Shown in pieces: positions 1 through 5,531 of a stretch of 5,675 nucleotides of DNA. Both the position numbers and the translations under genes were made by a program. Each line of letters opens with the position of its first letter. Positions within the stretch are counted from its first letter, which is position 1. The notes beneath the pieces were generated by a model. The model did no database searches. It was not told where the DNA came from and was given only the letters and a program-made list of their open reading frames with translations. The DNA is from an uncultured Synergistaceae bacterium (lineage in GTDB: Bacteria > Synergistota > Synergistia > Synergistales > Aminobacteriaceae), in the NCBI GenBank assembly GCA_937870605.1, contig CALMZW010000124.1, positions 1 through 5,675 on the forward strand, in the 5' to 3' direction.

Positions 1-1
1 C

Positions 2-1042
2 GATGTCATCGAAGTCCCGGACGCCGAGAACTGGATCATACCGGATTGCTTTCTCTTCACGACGGCGTACGCATTCAAGGACGCTCCCGATGCGCTCTGT
101 CGTCTGATCCGGGCCGGAGTCGAACGGCGGATCTCCGGATTCGGCATCAAGCTCGGACGTTTCATCGAAGATTTGCCCGGAGAAGCCTACCGGATCGCGG
201 ACGAATTTTCCCTCCCGATCGTCCGCCTCCATCGTTCGACGGCGTATATTCCCATCATCAGAGAGGTGATGTCCGCCATCTTCGACCGGGAGGCGCTCAT
301 GCGATCGAAGTCGCTCCGTCAGGATTGCCTGGGGCGGCTTCTGTACGGAACGGAGCCGGAACGCGCCGTAGAGGAACTTGAGAACATCGGATGGGAGCCC
401 CACACGCCGGTTCGTGTCGTTGTGCTGCGCGTTCGCGGGACAATCGCGCCCGAAAAGCGGAGCGGATTCTACGAGCTGTTCGTATCCCTCAGGCGGGATC
501 TTCTGCTGACGGTCCGGGACGACGATGTGATTTTCCTGATGAAGAATCCGTCGGAAGAGGATCTGCTTCGTCTCCTGCGCCGTTTCCGCGAGGAAGCCGG
601 GAGGGAATCGTATCTCATCGGTCTGGGGAATCCACATTCGCTTTCCTGCGGAGCGCGACGCAGCCTGCACGAAGCCCGGAAAGCCCTCGACGCGGCCGCG
701 GCGCTGGGGTGCGGCGCTGGAGTTTTTTCTTTTTCGGAGGTGAGCGTGCTCTCCTTCCTCGACGACCATCCCGGCAGGGAAGAGTATCTTATCTCCCTGC
801 GAAATCTGCTTTCGCCGCTCCTGACGTATGACCGCGAGCACGAAGCGTCTCTGTGCGAAACCCTCAAGGTGTTCCTCGAATGCGACCGGTGCTGCAAGCA
901 AGCCGCCGATCGCCTGCACATCCACCGAAACACGCTTCGCTACCGTTTGGAAAAGATCGGAGAATTGCTCTCCCCGGAAGCTCTGACCGGGCATTCCGCC
1001 TTTTTGCTCCGGATCGCCCTCACGATTCTTTCCCTGAACTGA
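2..1042 (+). CDS. PucR family transcriptional regulator (5' end missing)
   Basis: The reading frame is open from the first base of the window, so the gene starts upstream; 346 residues are visible, ending at TGA 1040-1042. The first ~95 residues match the PucR N-terminal (PurC-like) sensor domain: a Trp near residue 15, an FLFTTAYAF segment, then GFGIKLGRF and the LPIVRLH strand. The middle (about 110-270) looks like the GGDEF-like CdaR/PucR linker region. The C-terminus is the PucR/CdaR helix-turn-helix, with the hallmark HIHRNTLRYRL at about 306-316. Known family role: DNA-binding regulators of purine, amino-acid or other nitrogen-compound catabolism, often activators responding to a pathway metabolite. 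By analogy with full-length relatives about 35-45 residues are missing. An internal ATG at 173 would cut the sensor domain in half and is not a credible start. The protein probably controls the transporter operon immediately downstream (inference from position). Three cysteines (294, 297, 298) lie at the start of the HTH. Family call is firm; ligand unknown. Confidence 0.92.
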   Translation, partial: DVIEVPDAENWIIPDCFLFTTAYAFKDAPDALCRLIRAGVERRISGFGIKLGRFIEDLPGEAYRIADEFSLPIVRLHRSTAYIPIIREVMSAIFDREALMRSKSLRQDCLGRLLYGTEPERAVEELENIGWEPHTPVRVVVLRVRGTIAPEKRSGFYELFVSLRRDLLLTVRDDDVIFLMKNPSEEDLLRLLRRFREEAGRESYLIGLGNPHSLSCGARRSLHEARKALDAAAALGCGAGVFSFSEVSVLSFLDDHPGREEYLISLRNLLSPLLTYDREHEASLCETLKVFLECDRCCKQAADRLHIHRNTLRYRLEKIGELLSPEALTGHSAFLLRIALTILSLN

Positions 1043-1049
1043 CAGAACC

Positions 1050-1068
1050 TCTGTGCACGGTGCACAGA
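1050..1068. promoter_or_regulatory. 19-bp palindrome, candidate operator
   Basis: TCTGTGCACGGTGCACAGA is an inverted repeat with 9-bp arms around a single central G (1059), starting 8 bases after the regulator stop codon. Its centre is about 76 bases upstream of the predicted transcription start of the transporter operon, a place where an activator dimer often binds. A hairpin is possible in RNA but no T-run follows directly, so an operator is the better reading. The PucR-type protein upstream is the natural candidate binder; this is inferred only from position. Confidence 0.5.
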
Positions 1069-1071
1069 TCC

Positions 1072-1116
1072 CCGCGCACTCTTTCGTGACGCGCGGACGT
1101 TGTTCCGTTTTTTCTT
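1072..1116 (+). terminator. Weak rho-independent terminator-like element
   Basis: CCGCGC (1072-1077) can pair with GCGCGG (1091-1096). An alternative small hairpin, CGGA (1094-1097) with TCCG (1104-1107), is followed at once by a run of six T (1108-1113) then CTT. The two hairpins overlap and exclude each other; the larger stem is 11 bases from the T-run and the smaller stem has only 4 bp, so termination would be weak. It may partly separate the regulator from the operon. Confidence 0.35.
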
Positions 1117-1128
1117 ATGTCGGATAAT
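1100..1128 (+). promoter_or_regulatory. Putative sigma70-type promoter of the transporter operon
   Basis: GATAAT (1123-1128) matches the TATAAT -10 consensus at 5 of 6 positions. TTGTTC (1100-1105), 17 bases upstream, matches the -35 consensus only in its first three bases. Transcription would start near 1135, leaving a leader of about 48 bases. A poor -35 with a good -10 fits an activator-dependent promoter, in keeping with the palindrome upstream. A second possible -10, TATAGT (1142-1147), has no convincing -35. Confidence 0.45.
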
Positions 1129-1136
1129 ACAACACA

Positions 1137-1153
1137 CGTCATATAGTCTGACG
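1137..1153. repeat. Short inverted repeat in the operon leader
   Basis: CGTCA (1137-1141) and TGACG (1149-1153) form 5-bp inverted arms around a 7-base spacer that holds TATAGT. It lies just after the predicted transcription start and could be a repressor half-site pair, but 5-bp arms can arise by chance. Confidence 0.2.
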
Positions 1154-1170
1154 AATCAGAAAAAGGCATG

Positions 1171-1177
1171 AGGAGGG
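1171..1177 (+). promoter_or_regulatory. Strong ribosome binding site that sets the transporter start
   Basis: AGGAGGG lies 5 bases before ATG 1183, near the ideal distance. It is downstream of the in-frame ATG at 1168, which would itself be preceded only by AAAAAGG very close to the start. The site therefore favours 1183 as the real start. Confidence 0.7.
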
Positions 1178-1182
1178 CGGAC

Positions 1183-2817
1183 ATGAAAGACAGAATGGAA
1201 CCACACGTGAAGGCATTGGAGCGTGAGACCCTGCTGGTAAGCATCATCGTTTCGGTGCTGTCGGCGGTGATTTGCATGCAGATCATCGCGCGGATCGGCA
1301 TCACTCCGAACACGTCGATAATCGGCGCGCTGCTCGCGATGGCCATTGCGCGGATTCCCATCGCGTCGATGGCGAAGTTCCGGAGTCTGGACCGGCAGAA
1401 CCTCGTCCAGACGATGACGTCGGCCGCCGGATTCGGCGCGGCGAATTGCGGCTTGCTGGCCGTCTGTATCCTGTTTGCGTTCGGAGATGTCCGGCAGCTG
1501 ATTCCGATGCTCGTCGGATCGGGGATCGCGACGCTGATCGGAATGTACTTCGTGTACCGTGTATACGATTCCGAGCTGTTTCCGGCGACGGGTTCCTGGC
1601 CTCCGGGCGTCGCGACCGCGCAGGCGCTCATCGCGGGTGACGAGGGCGGGCGCAAGGGACGCCTTCTCTTCGGAGGCATTCTGCTCGGAGCGGCGGGAGC
1701 GGCGCTCAAGATAAAGCCGTTTCTCGCGGCCGGTCTGCCGATGGCCGGCGTCGGCATCGCGTTCATCGCGAACACGTTCGCGATGGTCGCACTGGCGCTC
1801 GGTCTTCTTGTGCGAGGCTATTTCCCGGAGATCGCATCGTTCCTCGGCGGCATGGGGATCACCGGTCTTCCTGCGGACCTCGGAAAGACGTACATCCCCC
1901 ACGGCGTCATGATCGGGGCCGGCATTGTCTCGTTGATCCAGGCGGTCATCATCATTACGCGAAAACCGGGCGCGACCCCTGCGGACGCAGGGCGGGAGAC
2001 GTACAGCGTGAGCAGGGAAGCGACGAAGAAGGCCATCGGAATGGGCTTTGTCCTCTTCCTTGCAGGCGCGGCTGCGCTCGCGCTCATATCGGGCGCCTGG
2101 TCGGACATGTCCGCCGCGACGCTGACGCTCTGGGTCGCGTGGAGCACGATCTCCGCCCTGGTCAGCCCGATTCTCGTCGGACTGTGCGCGATGCACTCGG
2201 GATGGTTTCCCGGCTTCGCGATCAGCATCATCTTCCTGAGTCTCGGTCTCTTCATGGGATTTCCGCCGGTGGCGCTTGCGCTGCTGACGGGATACGTCGC
2301 GAGCACCGGACCGTGTTTCGCGGATATGGGCTATGACCTCAAGACGGGGTGGATCATCCGGGGCAGAGGGGCCAACCCCGCCTACGAGCTGGACGGCAGG
2401 CGTCAGCAGATGATTTCGGAGCTGATCGGCGGCGTTATCGCGATGGTCGTTGTCGGGCTGCTCATGAACATGCACTTCCAGCAGAACCTCATTCCTCCGG
2501 TCAGCAAGGTGTTTGCGGCGACGATCAAGGCCGGGTCGCACCCGGACATCCTGCGAGAACTCATGATCTGGTCGGTGGCCGGAGCGGCGCTCCAGTTCGC
2601 CGGAGGCGCGAAGAAGGCGCTCGGCGTGCTCTTTGCGACGGGACTCCTGATCAAGAACCCGATCTACGGCATCGGGCTGCTGGCGGCGGTCGCAATTCGT
2701 CTCGCGTTCGAGAAGAACCACAAGGAGCTTCTCGAACTCTACGGCGCGGGGTTCATCGCCGGAGACGGCATTTACGGGTTCGTCAACGCGCTTGGGAGGA
2801 GCTTCGGATGGTGGTGA
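1183..2817 (+). CDS. OPT/YLP family transporter
   Basis: A 544-residue polytopic inner-membrane protein with roughly a dozen or more hydrophobic segments, beginning at about residue 17 and ending near 508. Family hallmarks are clear: PATGSWPPGVATAQAL at 134-149, GPCFADMGYDLKTG at 376-389, and a C-terminal GAGFIAGDGIYGF at 521-533. Known family role: proton-coupled uptake of oligopeptides, or of metal-chelate and other nitrogen compounds in the YSL branch; prokaryotic members are mostly uncharacterised. The length fits bacterial members, which are shorter than fungal or plant OPTs. Start ATG 1183 is chosen for its AGGAGG; ATG 1168 (549 aa) is the alternative. It is the first gene of the operon, and the next gene overlaps its end by 10 bases. 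Neighbouring cytoplasmic enzymes suggest a specific importer of the compound they break down, perhaps a modified or cyclic amino-acid derivative rather than general peptides (inference). Confidence 0.93.
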   Translation: MKDRMEPHVKALERETLLVSIIVSVLSAVICMQIIARIGITPNTSIIGALLAMAIARIPIASMAKFRSLDRQNLVQTMTSAAGFGAANCGLLAVCILFAFGDVRQLIPMLVGSGIATLIGMYFVYRVYDSELFPATGSWPPGVATAQALIAGDEGGRKGRLLFGGILLGAAGAALKIKPFLAAGLPMAGVGIAFIANTFAMVALALGLLVRGYFPEIASFLGGMGITGLPADLGKTYIPHGVMIGAGIVSLIQAVIIITRKPGATPADAGRETYSVSREATKKAIGMGFVLFLAGAAALALISGAWSDMSAATLTLWVAWSTISALVSPILVGLCAMHSGWFPGFAISIIFLSLGLFMGFPPVALALLTGYVASTGPCFADMGYDLKTGWIIRGRGANPAYELDGRRQQMISELIGGVIAMVVVGLLMNMHFQQNLIPPVSKVFAATIKAGSHPDILRELMIWSVAGAALQFAGGAKKALGVLFATGLLIKNPIYGIGLLAAVAIRLAFEKNHKELLELYGAGFIAGDGIYGFVNALGRSFGWW

Positions 2818-3464
2818 GGCGGAACAATCGGGTCGGAATCATCCGTGTTCTGACCACGGACGACAAATCGTTGCTGCATCGCCACGGACGCATTCTGGAG
2901 GGGGCCTTTCCGGCGCTTGCCTTCGATTCGCGGTGCATCCCCGATCAGCCGGAAGGGATCCATGACGCGGAGACGGAAAGGATGGCGTCGCCGAAAGTCG
3001 CGGCGCTTGCCCGAGAGATGGTCTGCGAGGGCGTCGGTGGAATCCTCGTAAGTTGCGCGGGGGATCCTGCGGTTCGGGAACTGCAGCGTGAGCTTCCCGT
3101 CCCGGTGGTCGGCGCGGGAATCGCGACGGCGCATCTGGCGTGCACGTTCGGAGCGCCGGTCGGAGTGCTCGGCATCACGGAGGACGTCCCGGAAGAGATG
3201 CGGATGATCCTTGGAAGCCTGCTTGTCGCGGCGGTCCGTCCGGATGCCGTGACGTCGACGCTGGATCTCATGACCCCTGCAGGACGCGAACAGGCTGTCG
3301 CCGCCGCCGGACGCATGAAGGCGCAGGGTGTTCGCGTGTTGGCGCTGGCATGCACCGGGTTCGCCACGATCGGTATAGCGCAGGTTCTCCGGGAAGAGAC
3401 AGGGCTGGTCGTCATCGACCCGTTGATTGCTGCAGGCGCGGCGATGTGGAGCGCGCTGTGCTGA
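2808..3464 (+). CDS. Asp/Glu/hydantoin racemase family protein
   Basis: A 218-residue cytoplasmic protein of the aspartate/glutamate/hydantoin racemase superfamily (PF01177 type), with two alpha/beta lobes. Both catalytic-type cysteines are present in the expected contexts: Cys83 in ILVSCAGDPAV and Cys182 in LALACTGFATI, placed to act as the acid-base pair for cofactor-independent racemisation. PVVGAGIA (99-106) and VGVLGIT (118-124) are further family blocks. The length is usual for hydantoin-racemase-like members, which are shorter than glutamate racemase MurI. Start ATG 2808 overlaps the transporter end by 10 bases and follows GGGAGGAG (2794-2801), so the two are probably translationally coupled. 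Role here: likely epimerises, or otherwise acts at, an acidic alpha-carbon of the imported compound or its product. Maleate isomerase, arylmalonate decarboxylase and AroM-like proteins share the fold, so racemisation is not proven. Cys43 is close to the N-terminal lobe but has no family precedent that I know of. Confidence 0.87.
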   Translation: MVVRRNNRVGIIRVLTTDDKSLLHRHGRILEGAFPALAFDSRCIPDQPEGIHDAETERMASPKVAALAREMVCEGVGGILVSCAGDPAVRELQRELPVPVVGAGIATAHLACTFGAPVGVLGITEDVPEEMRMILGSLLVAAVRPDAVTSTLDLMTPAGREQAVAAAGRMKAQGVRVLALACTGFATIGIAQVLREETGLVVIDPLIAAGAAMWSALC

Positions 3465-3480
3465 AACGTTGAAGGAATTC

Positions 3481-3489
3481 GGGGTGATC
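3481..3489 (+). promoter_or_regulatory. Extended Shine-Dalgarno for the DUF917 gene
   Basis: GGGGTGATC can pair with the GAUCACCUC segment at the 3' end of 16S rRNA, with one G-U pair, and sits at the right distance for ATG 3493. A second site, GAAGGA (3471-3476), is spaced 7 bases from an in-frame GTG at 3484, which would add three residues. The ATG agrees better with where family members begin, but the sequence alone does not exclude the GTG. Confidence 0.45.
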
Positions 3490-3492
3490 GGA

Positions 3493-4581
3493 ATGAAATT
3501 AACACAGGAACAGATGGATGCCGCAATCCTCGGGGGGTGCCTGCTCGGCGGAGGCGGAGGCGGCTCGATGGAGAAGGGAAGGACTTTGGCGGCGGAGGCG
3601 ATGCGGCTCGGCGGCGTCGATCTCGTCGGGATCGATTCGGTAAATCCGGAGACCGTGCTGCTGACGTGCTCGGCCGTCGGAGCGCCTGCGGCGAGGAATG
3701 CCTGCGTGACGCCCGAGGCGGCCGGACGCGTCGTGACGCTGTTCGAACGCTTCGAGGATCTCACGGTCGGGGGACTGATCACGAACGAGTGCGGCGGCAG
3801 CGCGATCTGTAACGGGTGGGTTCCCGCCGCCATGAGCGGCCGCCCCGTCGTGGACGCGCCGTGCAACGGACGCGCGCACCCGACGGGGTTGATGGGCTCG
3901 ATGGGGCTTCATCGCGATGCGACATATCTTTCCGTTCAAAGCGTCGCGGGAGGGAACCGGGAGAAGGGGACGTATCTCGAGGCGATTCTCAGGGGGCGGA
4001 TGGAGGATGTTTCGGCGCTTGTGCGCCAATGTTCCGTTCGGGCGGGAGGGCTTGTCTCCGTCGCCCGGAATCCCGTGTCGGCGGCCTACGCGCGAAAACA
4101 TGCCGCGCCCGGCGGTGTCATGAAGGCTATCGCCGCAGGCGAAGCGATGATTCGTGCGCGCGCGCGCGGCGGCGAGGCAGTCGCCGGGGCTGCCATGGAT
4201 GTCCTCGGCGGAACGGTTGTGACGGTCGGGAGGATCCAACGTTTCGATCTCGTGACGGCAGATGGGTTCGACCACGGCCGTGTCGACATTGAAGGCGGCT
4301 TTTCGGCGACCTTCTGGAACGAATTCATGACGCTCGACCGATCGGGAAAACGCCTCTACACCTTTCCGGATCTTGTCATGACGCTCGATGCGGAATCGGG
4401 AACGCCGCTAACGACAGCTGACCTTCGCCGGGACATTCGGGTGATCGTCGTGGCCGCGCCGGCCGCGAACCTGCTCCTGGGCGAGGGAATGAGGTGCGGC
4501 GAACTGTTCGGACCCATAGAAACCATAGTCGGGGAATCGATCCTCGCGCATCTGTCCTTCGATGCCGCGGAGCGTTCCTGA
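3493..4581 (+). CDS. DUF917 family protein (S-methyl-thiohydantoin desulfurase-like)
   Basis: A 362-residue cytoplasmic protein, the usual length of DUF917 (PF06032) proteins. The N-terminus has the family glycine run LGGGGGGSMEKG (18-29). The central block NECGGSA (98-104) is followed by VVDAPCNGRAHPTG (119-132). The C-terminal domain has NEFMTLD (276-282), the FPDLVMTLDAESGTPLTT stretch (291-308) and a final strand IRVIVVAAP. In databases this family now carries the name S-methyl-thiohydantoin desulfurase, and members are often encoded next to, or fused with, hydantoinase-type proteins. Whether this protein has that activity is unknown. In classical members the central block reads close to E-I-G-G and D-x-D-x-x-GRA; here Cys100 and Pro123-Cys124 occur instead, suggesting a subfamily with different chemistry. 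It follows the racemase gene by 28 bases and precedes DUF1177 by 14. Start ATG 3493 is supported by an extended Shine-Dalgarno. Family call is firm; reaction uncertain. Confidence 0.87.
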   Translation: MKLTQEQMDAAILGGCLLGGGGGGSMEKGRTLAAEAMRLGGVDLVGIDSVNPETVLLTCSAVGAPAARNACVTPEAAGRVVTLFERFEDLTVGGLITNECGGSAICNGWVPAAMSGRPVVDAPCNGRAHPTGLMGSMGLHRDATYLSVQSVAGGNREKGTYLEAILRGRMEDVSALVRQCSVRAGGLVSVARNPVSAAYARKHAAPGGVMKAIAAGEAMIRARARGGEAVAGAAMDVLGGTVVTVGRIQRFDLVTADGFDHGRVDIEGGFSATFWNEFMTLDRSGKRLYTFPDLVMTLDAESGTPLTTADLRRDIRVIVVAAPAANLLLGEGMRCGELFGPIETIVGESILAHLSFDAAERS

Positions 4582-4595
4582 GAAAGGAGAAGACG

Positions 4596-5531
4596 ATGTC
4601 TCTCTACTGGACCATGAAGGCGATGGAACTCCTCGATTCTCCGGGAGTCACCGGAGAATCGGTCAAGGCGGCGATCCTGAAGGCTGGGCCTGCCGATGTC
4701 GTCGTGCGGACCGTCTCGGGACCGAAGGGGAACACGGATTTTGTGAAGGTCTGGGTGCGCGGCGCGGAAGGGCGTCTGTCGGGAGGAACGGCTCCGACGA
4801 TCGGGATTGTCGGCCGCCTGGGCGGAATCGGAGCGAGGCCCGAGCGAACGGGGCTGGTGTCGGACGCGGACGGCGCGATTACGGCGGTCGCCTCCGCCAT
4901 GAAGCTCGTTCATATGTCGGCCGCCGGAGACGTGCTGAAGGGGGACGTGTTTCTGTCGACGCACATCTGTCCCAACGCGCCGACGCGTCCGCACGAACCC
5001 GTCGCGTTCATGGACTCGCCGATCAACATGGCGATCGCGAATGCGGAGGAAATGTCCGAAGACCTCGACGCAGTGCTCTCCGTGGATACGACGCGCGGCA
5101 ACCGCGTCATCAATCATCGCGGATTCGCGATTTCTCCGACCGTGCGTGAAGGCTGGATCCTGCGCGTCAGCGAGGACCTGCTCTCCCTGATGTCCTACGT
5201 GACGGGGCGCGCCCCGGTTGTCTTTCCGTTGTCGATGCAAGACATCACGCCGTACGGCAACGGACTCTACCACCTGAACAGCATCTTGCAGCCGTCCACG
5301 GCGACGTCGGCCCCGGTCGTCGGCGTCGCGCTGACGGCCGAGACGGCCGTTCCGGGTTGCGCGACGGGCGCGTCGCAACCGGTCGATATCGAGTCCGCCG
5401 TCCGGTTCGTCATCGAGGTCGCGAAGGCGTTCGGCGAAGGGAAGCTGTCTTTCTGCGATCCGGCCGAATACGACCGGATGATCGAACTCTACGGCCCGAT
5501 GACGCACCTTCAGGGAATGGGCGACGTATAG
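4596..5531 (+). CDS. DUF1177 family protein
   Basis: A 311-residue protein recognised as DUF1177 from VGRLGGIGARPE (72-83), LSTHICPNAPTRPHEP (120-135), VDTTRGNRVINHRGF (163-177), QDITPYGNGLYH (215-226) and PGCATGASQPVDIE (253-266). The function of the family is not established. No signal peptide or membrane segment is seen, so it is cytoplasmic. Start ATG 4596 has AAAGGAG (4583-4589) at good spacing; an upstream in-frame ATG at 4494 lies inside the DUF917 gene and has no such site. The order of motifs resembles M42/M20 metallopeptidases: an SPGVTGE opening, a GR-LGGIG segment in place of GHxDxxG, SDADG (89-93), SVDTT (162-166), and a final strand-loop-helix around PVVGVAL. Some metal ligands appear kept (Asp90, Asp164) and others replaced, for instance His by Arg74. 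A hydrolase-fold role on the operon substrate is a hypothesis. The next gene starts at the base after its stop. Confidence 0.88.
   Translation: MSLYWTMKAMELLDSPGVTGESVKAAILKAGPADVVVRTVSGPKGNTDFVKVWVRGAEGRLSGGTAPTIGIVGRLGGIGARPERTGLVSDADGAITAVASAMKLVHMSAAGDVLKGDVFLSTHICPNAPTRPHEPVAFMDSPINMAIANAEEMSEDLDAVLSVDTTRGNRVINHRGFAISPTVREGWILRVSEDLLSLMSYVTGRAPVVFPLSMQDITPYGNGLYHLNSILQPSTATSAPVVGVALTAETAVPGCATGASQPVDIESAVRFVIEVAKAFGEGKLSFCDPAEYDRMIELYGPMTHLQGMGDV

Noticed and set aside
1050..1068. Palindrome as a transcription terminator for the regulator gene
   Set aside because: No T-run follows the hairpin (the next bases are TCCCCG), so an operator reading is preferred.
1168..1182. Alternative transporter start at ATG 1168
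   Set aside because: The best Shine-Dalgarno (AGGAGG) lies downstream of it and is spaced correctly for ATG 1183.
1156..2721. Open reading frame of 521 codons on the - strand opposite the transporter gene
   Set aside because: The translation is Arg/Asp/His-rich and low in hydrophobic residues, typical of the shadow of a GC-rich gene; the + strand frame has clear OPT family motifs.
2349..2807. Upstream extension of the racemase frame inside the transporter gene
   Set aside because: The extension is Arg-rich shadow sequence; similarity to the racemase family starts at ATG 2808, which has a good ribosome binding site.
3546..3566. Tandem GGCGGA-type repeat
   Set aside because: It encodes the glycine run that is a normal N-terminal hallmark of DUF917 proteins.
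2772..3866. Open reading frame of 364 codons on the - strand opposite the racemase gene
   Set aside because: Composition is shadow-like, with Pro/Ser/Arg runs, and it lies opposite the conserved racemase and DUF917 frames.
4155..4176. Alternating CG tract in the DUF917 gene (possible Z-DNA or repeat)
   Set aside because: It encodes an ordinary Arg-Ala-Arg-Gly-Gly stretch in frame; a short CG run is expected in GC-rich coding DNA.
4356..5507. Open reading frame of 383 codons on the - strand opposite the DUF917 and DUF1177 genes
   Set aside because: Arg- and Asp-rich low-complexity translation spanning two well-supported + strand genes; no recognisable domain.
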